Shown here: positions 8,424 to 15,482 of the stretch, one piece after another | How the letters are laid out: each line of letters opens with the position of its first letter | How positions within the stretch are numbered: position 1 is the first letter of the stretch | NCBI GenBank assembly: GCA_910574345.1 | Contig: CAJSZV010000013.1 | Coordinates: forward strand, 1 to 35,008 | Direction of reading: 5' to 3' | DNA from: Clostridiaceae bacterium | Lineage (GTDB): Bacteria; Bacillota; Clostridia; Lachnospirales; Lachnospiraceae | Length of the DNA stretch: 35,008 nucleotides | Notes under the pieces: model-generated | Seen by the model: only the letters and a program-made list of their open reading frames with translations | Told to the model about the DNA's origin: nothing | Databases searched by the model: none | Translations under genes and position numbers: made by a program

Positions 8424-8429
8424 TACAAT
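8424..8429 (+). promoter_or_regulatory. Extended -10 promoter candidate for the ttcA-like gene
   Basis: TACAAT is preceded by TGA, giving a TGN extended -10. The -35 position (8401-8406, TTTTTA) is poor. The site lies 75 bases before the ttcA-like start and just after the palindromic element. Confidence 0.35.
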
Positions 8430-8451
8430 AAGAAAGCATGTCAAGGTACAG

Positions 8452-8474
8452 GCAGGCCCCGTTTAAGGGCCTGC
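8452..8474 (+). promoter_or_regulatory. GC-rich leader hairpin before the ttcA-like gene
   Basis: GCAGGCCC (8452-8459) pairs perfectly with GGGCCTGC (8467-8474) over a 7-base loop. It lies between the promoter candidate and the start codon and is followed by TTCATC rather than a T-run, so it looks like a leader structure or attenuator more than a full terminator. Confidence 0.45.
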
Positions 8475-8504
8475 TTCATCACATATTACAGGAGAAAAAC
8501 ATTT

Positions 8505-9380
8505 ATGAATCTGTCTGAGAACGAAAAAAGTCCTGCAAGACAGGAAGATATAGAAAAAACCATTATCAAGCAGTACCGAAAATCCATCTGGCGGCCCTTT
8601 GTGAAGGCCCTCAATGAATATGATATGATCCGGCCGGGGGATGAGATTGCAGTCTGCATCTCAGGAGGAAAAGACTCTTTTCTGCTGGCCAAGTGCATGC
8701 AGGAAATCCTGCGCCACGGGAAGATGGAGTTCGGACTGCATTTTCTGGTCATGGATCCCGGCTATCATCCGGACAACAGAAATCTTATAGAAGAAAATGC
8801 CCGGATTATGGGAATTCCGGTTCAGATTTTTGACTCCGACATATTTGACGTGGTTGTGGATATCAAAGAATCTCCCTGCTATCTCTGCGCCCGGATGCGT
8901 CGGGGATGGCTGTACGCAAAGGCCAAAGAGCTGGGATGCAACAAGATCGCTCTGGGACACCATTTTGATGATGTCATAGAGACCATTCTCATGAGCATGC
9001 TCTATGGAGCTCAGGTCAATACTATGATGCCCAAGCTTCACAGCACCAATTTTCCGGGAATGGAGCTGATCCGTCCCTTGTATTTTGTGAAGGAGACGGA
9101 CATCCTGGACTGGAAAGAGTATAATAAACTTCGGTTTCTGCAGTGCGCCTGCCGTTTTACAGAACAGATTGCCAGGGAAAGAGCTTTGGAGGAAGAAGTG
9201 CATTCTTCCAAGCGCCAGGAAGTGAAAGAACTGATCAGAGAACTTGAGAAAGTCAATCCCAATGTAGCCAAGAACATTTTCAGGAGTGTGGAGAATGTGA
9301 ATCTGGACGCCTGCATCGGTTATGTGAAAGACGGAAAGCGCCACCATTTTCTTGAAACCTACAGGCGGGAAATACAATAA
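8505..9380 (+). CDS. TtcA/TilS-family PP-loop ATPase, tRNA thiolation-like
   Basis: This 291-residue protein is an N-type ATP pyrophosphatase of the TtcA group, which adenylates tRNA bases for replacement of oxygen by sulfur (2-thiocytidine 32 in TtcA). The PP-loop SGGKDS is at 53-58, a CxxC pair Cys125/Cys128 (PCYLC) could hold an iron-sulfur cluster, LGHHFDD at 149-155 is the conserved TtcA motif, and Cys213/Cys215 (LQCAC) provide the third ligand region. Length is normal for the family. The ATG has GGAG 11 bases upstream. It is a cytoplasmic, apparently single-gene unit. Firmicutes carry several TtcA-like paralogues whose targets are not all known, so the exact tRNA position is uncertain. 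Confidence 0.8.
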   Translation: MNLSENEKSPARQEDIEKTIIKQYRKSIWRPFVKALNEYDMIRPGDEIAVCISGGKDSFLLAKCMQEILRHGKMEFGLHFLVMDPGYHPDNRNLIEENARIMGIPVQIFDSDIFDVVVDIKESPCYLCARMRRGWLYAKAKELGCNKIALGHHFDDVIETILMSMLYGAQVNTMMPKLHSTNFPGMELIRPLYFVKETDILDWKEYNKLRFLQCACRFTEQIARERALEEEVHSSKRQEVKELIRELEKVNPNVAKNIFRSVENVNLDACIGYVKDGKRHHFLETYRREIQ

Positions 9381-9420
9381 TCGTTTCGGAGGAAAACCAT
9401 GAGGCGAACCGGGGCGCTTT

Positions 9421-9449
9421 GCATATTTTTCCGGTTTGGCACATACACT
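9421..9449 (+). promoter_or_regulatory. Sigma-E type promoter of sipL
   Basis: GCATATT (9421-9427) and CATACACT (9442-9449) are separated by 14 bases. Both closely match the mother-cell sigma-E consensus (-35 ATATT core, -10 CATACA-T), and the downstream gene is a sigma-E-type sporulation gene. The match is by eye, but sequence and context agree. Confidence 0.75.
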
Positions 9450-9487
9450 TGTTATAAAAGCAGATAGAAAGACAGGTAGGTGTGCTT

Positions 9488-11257
9488 ATGCTGGAATTGG
9501 TGAAGAAAAATATACATATGAACCGCTTCAAAAGCAATACGGCGACTCAGGTGACCCTTGATGACGACTTTATTGTACCGGATACCATGGACGACATGGT
9601 CCGGGTGATTTTAAGTTCCGGTGATATTCAGATAGAATCTGTGAAAAATCAGGGTGAACGGGTTGTGGTCAAAGGAAAACTGAATTTTCAGGTACTATAC
9701 CGAAAAGTAGAGGGAGGTCTGCAGACCCTGGCCGGCCACATCCCCTTTGAAGAGCCCGTTAACGTGCCGGGGTTAGAGGAAAAGGATTATCTGGGAGTAA
9801 GCTGGGACTTAGAAGATCTGACCGCAGGAATGATCAATTCCAGAAAGATCAGCGTAAAGGCTATTGTGACCCTGGTAATCCGGGTGGAGACGCTCTATGA
9901 TGCGGAAGCGGCCATTGATGTGGTGGAGAGCGGGGCAGGCAGCCGCGACGCCGGCAGCTGGAATTCCGGTGGGGACACAGGGAAATGGAATTCCGGTGCA
10001 GAAGAAGGCGGATGGGGTGCGGGAAACTATGACGAGAAAAGCAGCTGGGACGGCAGCGGGCGGACCGTGAGAAATTGGGATGGCAGCAATGGAAGCTATC
10101 AGAATATGGGAGAACCCATGGCCGGGACAGATGCATCTTCCGGCGAGATGGAGATCTTAAGACGCCAGGCTGACGTAGCCGTAATAGCAGTCAGAAGAAA
10201 GGACACTTATAGAATAAAAGAGGACATCTCCCTGTCCGGCAGCAAACCGAGTATGGAACAGATTTTGTGGAGTGACATTCGCCTTCGGGGAGCGACTACA
10301 AAACCTTTGGACGGACGTGTCCATATTGAAGGCGAAGTTATGATATTTGCAATCTATACAGGCGAAGGGGAGAATACACCCATACAGTGGCTGGAGGAAA
10401 GCCTGCCTTTTGCGGGAGAGGTGGAACTGCCGGAAGCCGTGGAAGGCATGGTGCCGTCTATTTCCGTGCGTCTGGTACATAAAGAACTGGAGGCAAAACC
10501 GGACTATGACGGGGAGATGCGGGATCTGGAGTTGGATGCCGTACTGGAACTGGATATGAAGCTTTATGAGGAACAGCAGATCGAACTTCTGGGAGATTTC
10601 TATTCCAATGACAGGGAACTGGAATTGGAGTCAGGGGAAGTTTGTTTTGACCGGCTGCTCAGCAAGAATACAGGAAAGTGTAAGATCGGCGAAAAGCTGG
10701 AGCTGAATTCTGGTGAGCGGATTCTGCAGATCTGCCACAATGACGGAACCATCAAGATTGATGAGGTGGAGATCAAAGAAGATTCCCTGCAGATTGACGG
10801 CGTGCTGGAGGTATCTCTTCTGTATCTGACGTCTGACGATACGGAACCCATAAAGGCGGAGACAGAGATGGTGCCTTTCCATTACGAAGCGGAGACGCCG
10901 GGGATTACACAGGACAGTGTGTATCAGATGAATACAGGGCTGGAGCAGATGACCGCGGTTATGATGGGCGGAGACACGGTTGAGATAAAAGCTGTTTTAA
11001 ATCTTGATATTCTGGTACTCCAGCCCGTAAAAGAACCTGTAATCCTGGGGGTAAAAGAAGAACCTTTGGATTTCGAAAAATTACAGGAACTGCCGGGGAT
11101 TACAGGCTATATTGTACAGCCCGGAGACTGTCTGTGGGATATTGCAAAGAGATTCCACACCACGAGAAAGCAGGTGACAGAGGCCAACGGGCTTTCCGGA
11201 GAACAGATCAAGCCGGGCGACCGTCTGATTCTTGTGAAAGAAATCGCCGGAGCATAA
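9488..11257 (+). CDS. sipL: SipL-like spore morphogenesis protein (SPOCS/DUF3794 + LysM)
   Basis: This ~589-residue protein has N-terminal SPOCS/DUF3794 homology (LDDDFIVPDTMDDMVRVILSSG region within residues 20-45), at least one further SPOCS-like unit in the middle, and a C-terminal LysM domain (GYIVQPGDCLWDIAKRF into IKPGDRLILV). That architecture is SipL of Clostridioides difficile, which binds the coat ATPase SpoIVA through LysM and anchors coat layers around the forespore. Residues about 155-225 are an unusual Gly/Ser/Asn/Trp-rich linker with repeated WNSG and SWDG units. ATG 9488 is preferred to GTG 9482, because AGGTAGG (9474-9480) is 7 bases from the former and only 1 from the latter. 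A sigma-E promoter lies just upstream, fitting mother-cell expression. Confidence 0.85.
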   Translation: MLELVKKNIHMNRFKSNTATQVTLDDDFIVPDTMDDMVRVILSSGDIQIESVKNQGERVVVKGKLNFQVLYRKVEGGLQTLAGHIPFEEPVNVPGLEEKDYLGVSWDLEDLTAGMINSRKISVKAIVTLVIRVETLYDAEAAIDVVESGAGSRDAGSWNSGGDTGKWNSGAEEGGWGAGNYDEKSSWDGSGRTVRNWDGSNGSYQNMGEPMAGTDASSGEMEILRRQADVAVIAVRRKDTYRIKEDISLSGSKPSMEQILWSDIRLRGATTKPLDGRVHIEGEVMIFAIYTGEGENTPIQWLEESLPFAGEVELPEAVEGMVPSISVRLVHKELEAKPDYDGEMRDLELDAVLELDMKLYEEQQIELLGDFYSNDRELELESGEVCFDRLLSKNTGKCKIGEKLELNSGERILQICHNDGTIKIDEVEIKEDSLQIDGVLEVSLLYLTSDDTEPIKAETEMVPFHYEAETPGITQDSVYQMNTGLEQMTAVMMGGDTVEIKAVLNLDILVLQPVKEPVILGVKEEPLDFEKLQELPGITGYIVQPGDCLWDIAKRFHTTRKQVTEANGLSGEQIKPGDRLILVKEIAGA

Positions 11258-11270
11258 CCATACAGGAAAA

Positions 11271-11352
11271 AGCTGGATGCACAAAAATCAGTTTTCAGGA
11301 TATAATAAAGTATAACTGTTATGGATGAACGGCGTCATATCCGCATCCAGCT
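11271..11352. repeat. Long-range 10-bp inverted repeat after sipL
   Basis: AGCTGGATGC (11271-11280) is perfectly complementary to GCATCCAGCT (11343-11352). The left arm lies inside the candidate promoter spacing and the right arm starts the structured RNA region. It may end sipL transcripts or form part of the RNA described next. Confidence 0.5.
11278..11306 (+). promoter_or_regulatory. Candidate promoter of the structured RNA region
   Basis: TGCACA (11278-11283) and a perfect TATAAT (11301-11306) are 17 bases apart, upstream of a region with strong RNA folding potential and more than 340 bases before the next protein start. Confidence 0.45.
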
Positions 11353-11359
11353 GGTGCTT

Positions 11360-11620
11360 TAAGATAGATTCAGGGCAACCTGGGCGGTAAGTGTGTATTG
11401 CAAGCACAGTTGCCGTCTACATACTGTGAAAGTCCCGGACGGCAGCCGAGTGCCGGTCATGCTTGCATGAACCGGCACTCGGATATCGTCCGGGCAAGCC
11501 GGTATGAGCAAGGAGGCCGACAGGCCGGATTGCGAATACCGGCGGCAGCTGTGGGAGCCGCAGGCGGAACAGCTGACTTACACAGGGCGGCCGCGAAACA
11601 TAAATCCCACAAAATTTTTT
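11360..11620 (+). ncRNA. Candidate structured RNA, family not recognised
   Basis: No protein gene is credible here, yet consecutive stems fill it: AGTGTGTA/TACATACT (11390-11397, 11418-11425, one G-U) enclosing GCAA/TTGC; CCCGGACG/CGTCCGGG (11434-11441, 11487-11494) enclosing a 16-bp hairpin with one bulge (11446-11482); GCCGGTAT/ATACCGGC (11498-11505, 11536-11543) enclosing GGCC-GACA-GGCC (11515-11526); CAGCTGT/ACAGCTG (11546-11552, 11569-11575). GTGGGA (11551-11556) can instead pair with TCCCAC (11605-11610), which is followed by AAAATTTTTT, a possible 3' end. The phrase GTGAAAGTCCC (11426-11436) after a GTGTG start recalls domain I of group II introns, but no domain V and no reverse transcriptase are present. 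It does not fit the riboswitch consensus sequences I know. It could be a stand-alone RNA, a decayed intron fragment or the leader of the GIY-YIG gene. Confidence 0.5.
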
Positions 11621-11650
11621 ATCCCCACACAAAGGAGCTCCCTCCCCCTC

Positions 11651-11917
11651 ATGAACTACACATACCTATTACGCTGCAGCGACGGAAGTCTGTACTGCGG
11701 CTGGACCAACCATTTAGAAGAGCGCATAAAAGCCCATAATGCCGGAAAAGGCGCAAAATACACAAAAAGCCGCCGTCCGGTAGAACTGGTATATTATGAA
11801 GAGTTTCCCACAAAAGAGGAAGCCATGAGCCGTGAATATGCCATAAAGCATTTAAACCGGACACAAAAGCTGAAATTAACAGAAACATTTAAACCGAATG
11901 AAAGCGGTCTGTCATAA
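11651..11917 (+). CDS. GIY-YIG nuclease-domain protein (YhbQ/UPF0213 type)
   Basis: This 88-residue protein is essentially one GIY-YIG domain. YTYLLRCSDGSLYCGWTN (residues 3-20) carries the paired Tyr and Gly motif, followed by RIKAHNAGKGAKYTKSRR (25-42) with the conserved Arg, and the catalytic-type Glu in KEEAMSREYAIKHL. YhbQ-like proteins are small single-domain nucleases or nuclease-fold proteins of unclear role, thought to act on damaged DNA. The frame is open upstream to ATG 11504, but that part lies within the structured RNA, has no homology, and would run through its stems; ATG 11651, where the domain begins, is preferred. GGAG lies 13 bases upstream. The stop overlaps the terminator that follows. 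Confidence 0.75.
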   Translation: MNYTYLLRCSDGSLYCGWTNHLEERIKAHNAGKGAKYTKSRRPVELVYYEEFPTKEEAMSREYAIKHLNRTQKLKLTETFKPNESGLS

Positions 11918-11958
11918 ACAAGGGTGCCAAAAAAGAGAGAGACACCCTTGTTTATTTT
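11916..11958 (+). terminator. Terminator after the GIY-YIG gene
   Basis: AAACAAGGGTG (11916-11926) pairs over 11 bp with CACCCTTGTTT (11943-11953), loop 16 bases, followed by ATTTTG. The T-run is short, so strength is uncertain. It separates the GIY-YIG gene from the ispE promoter. Confidence 0.6.
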
Positions 11959-11983
11959 GTGGAAAATTTTTCATGGCAACCCC

Positions 11984-12012
11984 TTGTATTATCTGTATAC
12001 AAAGTATATAAT
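11984..12012 (+). promoter_or_regulatory. Sigma-A promoter of ispE-gntR
   Basis: TTGTAT (11984-11989) and TATAAT (12007-12012) are exactly 17 bases apart, 44 bases before the ispE start. The -10 lies inside a 15-bp palindrome and between two operator-like sites. Confidence 0.75.
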
Positions 12013-12024
12013 ATACTGTATACA
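11994..12024. promoter_or_regulatory. Paired GntR-type operators over the ispE promoter
   Basis: TGTATACA occurs twice (11994-12001 and 12017-12024), 23 bases apart, i.e. about two helical turns. Between them AGTATAT-A-ATATACT (12003-12017) is another palindrome, so the whole block is symmetrical. TGTATACA-like cores are typical of FCD-subfamily GntR proteins, and the second gene of this operon encodes one. Autoregulation of the unit is inferred. Confidence 0.65.
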
Positions 12025-12055
12025 AAATACTGGAGAGGAAAAAGGAGCTTGGGGT

Positions 12056-12961
12056 ATGGTAAAACATCTTGGATTAAAGGCCTATGGAAAGATTAACTTA
12101 GGCCTGGATGTACTGCGAAAGCGGGAGGACGGTTACCATGAAGTCCGTATGATTATGCAGACGGTAGGTCTGTATGACCGGATAGATATGATTGGCCGGG
12201 ATGAACCGGGGATCAAGGTTGAGACAAACCTTTATTATCTGCCCAATAATGAGAACAATTTGGCGTACAAAGCAGCCAAACTTCTGATGGATGAATTTGG
12301 AATCAGGCAGGGCATTCATATAAAGCTGCGGAAGTTTATTCCTGTAGCGGCAGGTATGGCAGGAGGCAGCAGTGACGCGGCGGCGGTGCTTTTCGGAGTG
12401 AATAAGATGTTTGGACTGGGATTGACACAGCAGCAGCTAATGGACAGGGGAGTCCGTATCGGCGCCGATGTGCCTTACTGCGTTATGAGAGGAACGGCCC
12501 TTTCAGAAGGAATCGGGGAAGTTCTGACCCCTCTTTCACCCATGCCTCAATGCCAGGTATTGATCGCTAAACCCGGAATCAGTGTGTCTACCAAGTATGT
12601 ATATGAGAATCTTCATGCCAATGAACTTACGGCGGCGGACCACCCTGATATAGACAGCATGATTGAGGCCATCAGCCGGGGTGATATCTATAAAGTGGCG
12701 GGTTTATTAGGCAATGTACTGGAACGGGTGACTATACCGGCTTATCCGGTCATCGGGCAGATCAAAGAAGCCATGATGGAGTGCGGAGCCATGGGGACTC
12801 TCATGAGCGGAAGCGGCCCTACGGTGTTTGGATTGTTTGTCAATCCGAAGACCGCAGAGGCGGCTTATGAATATATGCGGTACGGAAAGGGACAAAATCT
12901 GGTGAAGCAGGTTTATCTCACTAATTTTTATAATCGAAAAGGGCAGGGAGGAATATCATGA
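12056..12961 (+). CDS. ispE: 4-diphosphocytidyl-2-C-methyl-D-erythritol kinase
   Basis: This 301-residue GHMP-family kinase phosphorylates the 2-hydroxyl of CDP-methylerythritol in the MEP pathway to isoprenoid precursors. The N-terminal KAYGKINLGLDVLRKREDGY (8-27) carries the substrate-binding Lys/Asn, and the ATP-binding loop is PVAAGMAGGSSDAAAVL (96-112). A Gly-rich motif MSGSGPTVFGLF lies near the C-terminus. Length is normal. The frame is open to an upstream ATG at 11924, but that lies in the terminator and before the promoter; ATG 12056, preceded by AAAGGAG with ~9-base spacing, is the real start. Its stop overlaps the start of the GntR gene (ATGA), so the two are co-translated. Confidence 0.9.
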   Translation: MVKHLGLKAYGKINLGLDVLRKREDGYHEVRMIMQTVGLYDRIDMIGRDEPGIKVETNLYYLPNNENNLAYKAAKLLMDEFGIRQGIHIKLRKFIPVAAGMAGGSSDAAAVLFGVNKMFGLGLTQQQLMDRGVRIGADVPYCVMRGTALSEGIGEVLTPLSPMPQCQVLIAKPGISVSTKYVYENLHANELTAADHPDIDSMIEAISRGDIYKVAGLLGNVLERVTIPAYPVIGQIKEAMMECGAMGTLMSGSGPTVFGLFVNPKTAEAAYEYMRYGKGQNLVKQVYLTNFYNRKGQGGIS

Positions 12962-13635
12962 AAGACCATGATCTGAGAGTAAATATGAATGAATATCTTC
13001 CGCTGCGTGATGTGGTGTTTAATACTCTGCGTCAGGCAATCCTTAAGGGTGAGCTGGAGCCGGGAGAAAGATTGATGGAGATTCAGCTGGCGGAACGGCT
13101 GGGAGTCAGCAGGACGCCAATCCGGGAGGCAATCAGAAAACTGGAGCTGGAGGGCCTGGTGCTTATGATACCGAGAAAGGGGGCGGAAGTTGCCAAGATT
13201 TCCGAGAAAAGTCTTCGGGATGTTCTGGAAGTCCGCCGCTCTCTGGAGGAACTTGCCATTGAACTGGCCTGCCAGAGAATGACGGAAGAGGAAGTGGAGG
13301 AGTTGGAGAAGGCCCAGAATGCTTTTGGCGAGGCCGTTGCCTGCAAGGATGTGATGCTTATGGCGGAGACAGACGAGGCATACCATGATATTATTTATAG
13401 AGGGACATGCAACAGCCGCCTGATGCAGATTCTCAACAATCTGAGAGAGCAGATGTACCGATATCGCCTGGAATATATTAAAGATGCTGATAAGCGTCAG
13501 ATTCTGCTGATTGAACATGAGCATATCTTAAAGGCCATCAAAGCCCGGCATGTGGCGGAGGCGAAAGCCGCCATGCGGGAGCATATTGACAATCAGGAGA
13601 TTACGGTTTCCAGAAATCTTAAAGAAAAGGAATAA
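12958..13635 (+). CDS. GntR-family transcriptional regulator, FCD subfamily
   Basis: This 225-residue regulator has an N-terminal winged helix (about 12-78) with LAERLGVSRTPIREAIRKLE (45-64) as the recognition helix region. The C-terminal all-helical FCD ligand-binding domain contains candidate metal or ligand residues Asp139, His143, His189 and His209. FCD regulators usually sense small carboxylates and bind short palindromes. It overlaps ispE by four bases, and two TGTATACA sites cover the shared promoter, so negative autoregulation with co-control of ispE is likely. The ligand cannot be read from sequence; a link to isoprenoid precursor supply is only suggested by position. Confidence 0.85.
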   Translation: MKDHDLRVNMNEYLPLRDVVFNTLRQAILKGELEPGERLMEIQLAERLGVSRTPIREAIRKLELEGLVLMIPRKGAEVAKISEKSLRDVLEVRRSLEELAIELACQRMTEEEVEELEKAQNAFGEAVACKDVMLMAETDEAYHDIIYRGTCNSRLMQILNNLREQMYRYRLEYIKDADKRQILLIEHEHILKAIKARHVAEAKAAMREHIDNQEITVSRNLKEKE

Positions 13636-13678
13636 TCTAACTAAAATATTAGAAAAATATTAAAAAAATATAACTCCA

Positions 13679-13707
13679 TTGACAGGGTGACAAGTTGTCA
13701 TTATAAT
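13679..13707 (+). promoter_or_regulatory. Consensus sigma-A promoter of the tetR-efflux operon
   Basis: TTGACA (13679-13684) and TATAAT (13702-13707) are 17 bases apart, a perfect consensus. Such a strong promoter fits a unit normally held off by a repressor. Confidence 0.85.
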
Positions 13708-13723
13708 GAATGACAGGTTGTCA
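13688..13723. promoter_or_regulatory. Two palindromic operators for the TetR regulator
   Basis: TGACAAGTTGTCA (13688-13700) is a perfect palindrome within the promoter spacer. TGACAGGTTGTCA (13711-13723), with one mismatch, lies just after the -10. They are 23 bases apart and would block RNA polymerase when occupied by the TetR protein encoded directly downstream. Confidence 0.75.
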
Positions 13724-13772
13724 CTTTTTGAATTGTCAGGAAAGGCATCCTGTGATATAAGGGGGTATGAGA

Positions 13773-14405
13773 ATGCCGAGTGAGCGTTTTTACAGGCTTT
13801 CTGAAGAAAAGCAGAGACTGATCTGGAAAGCTTCCATGAAGGAATTTACTTCCGAGCCATATGAAAAAGTATCCATCAACAAGATTATCAGAAATGCAGG
13901 AATATCCAGAGGCAGTTTCTATACATATTTTGAAGACAAAAGGGATCTTCTGTCGTTTTTATTAGGAGATACAGAGCGTCGGTGGAGAGAAAGCTGCCTG
14001 GCATACCTGGAGAAGAAGGGCGGAGATGTTTTTGCTGCTTTGGAAGCCATGATGGAATACGGTATGGAATTTTGCAAGAATAATGACCTGTTCCGCCTGC
14101 ATAAGAATCTGATTATATACCCTGAGGCCATGATATCGGAGTGCATGTGCGGGGATATCAAGTTAAAGCAGACTGCGGGGAGAGAATTCCTGACGAAAGT
14201 AGACCGTTCCTGCCTGCGGGATAAGACGGACGAGGGAATACTGCTTTTGATGAAGCAGGGGGTCATTTCCATGATGGCCGGCTTTGTGGAGTATTATAGT
14301 AACCCTGAAAGGGAAGAGATGATTAGGGCGGAGTACAAAAAAGTCTTGTCTGTGCTTCGATACGGAGCCTGCGTGGCTTCTGAAAAAGACCAGGTGGAGG
14401 GTTAA
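13773..14405 (+). CDS. TetR/AcrR-family transcriptional regulator
   Basis: This 210-residue regulator has a TetR N-terminal DNA-binding domain, with the helix-turn-helix around 33-52 (VSINKIIRNAGISRGSFYTY) followed by FEDKRDLLSFLL. The C-terminal helical ligand domain is divergent, as usual. ATG 13773 is chosen over 13767: GGGGG at 13761-13765 is 7 bases from the former but only 1 from the latter. It is the first gene of the efflux operon, 4 bases before the membrane fusion protein, and two palindromic operators overlie its promoter, so it most likely represses itself and the pump genes until an exported compound binds. Confidence 0.85.
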   Translation: MPSERFYRLSEEKQRLIWKASMKEFTSEPYEKVSINKIIRNAGISRGSFYTYFEDKRDLLSFLLGDTERRWRESCLAYLEKKGGDVFAALEAMMEYGMEFCKNNDLFRLHKNLIIYPEAMISECMCGDIKLKQTAGREFLTKVDRSCLRDKTDEGILLLMKQGVISMMAGFVEYYSNPEREEMIRAEYKKVLSVLRYGACVASEKDQVEG

Positions 14406-14409
14406 GAAG

Positions 14410-15468
14410 ATGAGTAAAGGTGCAAAGATTGCGGCAGCAGCCGTGGTGGTTGTGGCAGCCGGCGCTTTTGTGGGAGCCAGATTCCTGACTCCGGAAAGCG
14501 CTCCGGAGGCAGTGGCGCCGCCGGTAGTGAGGACGGAACAGCCGGCAGCGGCGGATATTGAACTGTTCAGAAGTATGACGGGGACGGTGGAGCCGTCAGA
14601 CTCCGTCTATGTTATTCCCAAAGCAGCGGGAGAGATTACGGCAGTCTATGTAAAGACAGGAGATTATGTGACGGAAGGACAGCTGCTGTGTGAGATTGAT
14701 ACCAAGCAGGTAGACGCGGCCAGACTCCAGTTCGAGGCGGCTCAGATCGCCCTTAAGGACGCCAACACCAACTTGGAGCGCATGAGAGTCCTTTATGGAA
14801 GCGGCGATATTTCCGCCCAGGCATTTGAACAGGTGGAAAGCGGGGCTAAGTCGGCACAGATTCAGTATGATTCTGCAAAACTGGCTTATGATTATCAGGT
14901 GGAATTCAGCAGCATCACGGCTGCGATTTCCGGAAAGATTGAGTCATGTACCATGGAGGTTCATGATATGGCTACCCAGTCAAGCCCTCTGTGCGTCATA
15001 TCCAGCGAAGGAAGCAAGATCGTGAATTTTGCGGTGACAGAGGCAATTCTGGATAACGTGAAGGAAGGAGATACCATCCGCATCGAGAAGGCCGGCAGTG
15101 AGTACACGGGAACCGTGACGGATGTAAACACCATGGTGGATCCGGCTACAGGACTTTTTAAGGTTAAGGCGGCTGTGGAACATGGAGACGCTTTGGCCAC
15201 CGGCTCTATGGTAAAGCTGTATGTTACGTCGGATAAGGCTGACGGAGTCCTGACCATTCCTGTAGATTCTGTTTATTACGACAACGGAAAGCCTTATGTC
15301 TACACATTTGAAGACGGAGTGGTACATAGAACGGATGTGGACACCGGAATCAGCGATGCATCCAGGATGGAGATTGTCTCCGGCCTGTCGGCTTCCGATT
15401 GGGTGATTACCACTTGGAGTCCGGAACTCTATGAGGGGGCTCCGGCAGTTTTGGAAGCAGCTGATTAG
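14410..15468 (+). CDS. RND efflux membrane fusion (adaptor) protein
   Basis: This 352-residue HlyD/AcrA-type adaptor has an uncleaved N-terminal membrane helix (about 7-27, rich in Ala and Val), no lipobox Cys, then a biotinyl-lipoyl-like half (AAGEITAVYVKTGDYVTEGQLLCEID), an alpha-helical hairpin (about 95-155) and the second lipoyl half, followed by the beta-barrel and membrane-proximal domains (FAVTEAILDNVKEGD, then VPVDSVYYDNGKPYVYTFED-type strand pattern). Adaptors link the RND pump to the outer channel. The start follows GGAGGG located inside the end of tetR. RND permease follows after 14 bases. Confidence 0.85.
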   Translation: MSKGAKIAAAAVVVVAAGAFVGARFLTPESAPEAVAPPVVRTEQPAAADIELFRSMTGTVEPSDSVYVIPKAAGEITAVYVKTGDYVTEGQLLCEIDTKQVDAARLQFEAAQIALKDANTNLERMRVLYGSGDISAQAFEQVESGAKSAQIQYDSAKLAYDYQVEFSSITAAISGKIESCTMEVHDMATQSSPLCVISSEGSKIVNFAVTEAILDNVKEGDTIRIEKAGSEYTGTVTDVNTMVDPATGLFKVKAAVEHGDALATGSMVKLYVTSDKADGVLTIPVDSVYYDNGKPYVYTFEDGVVHRTDVDTGISDASRMEIVSGLSASDWVITTWSPELYEGAPAVLEAAD

Positions 15469-15482
15469 AGGAGGGATGCCGG

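Noticed and set aside
9399-9467. 22-codon frame with a GGAGG ribosome binding site (MRRTGALCIFF...) between the ttcA-like gene and sipL
   Set aside because: It runs straight through the sigma-E promoter of sipL, has no recognisable features, and the RBS match can arise by chance; possible but not supported as a gene.
11360-11620. Cobalamin or FMN riboswitch
   Set aside because: Short phrases resemble parts of both, but their conserved boxes are absent or in the wrong order, and the downstream gene does not fit.
11504-11650. Upstream extension of the GIY-YIG frame (49 extra codons)
   Set aside because: The domain begins at ATG 11651; the extension has no homology and overlaps strong RNA stems.
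11398-11739. Plus-strand frame of 113 codons in the structured RNA region
   Set aside because: Its composition reflects GC-rich stems, it has no RBS, and it runs into the GIY-YIG gene in another frame.
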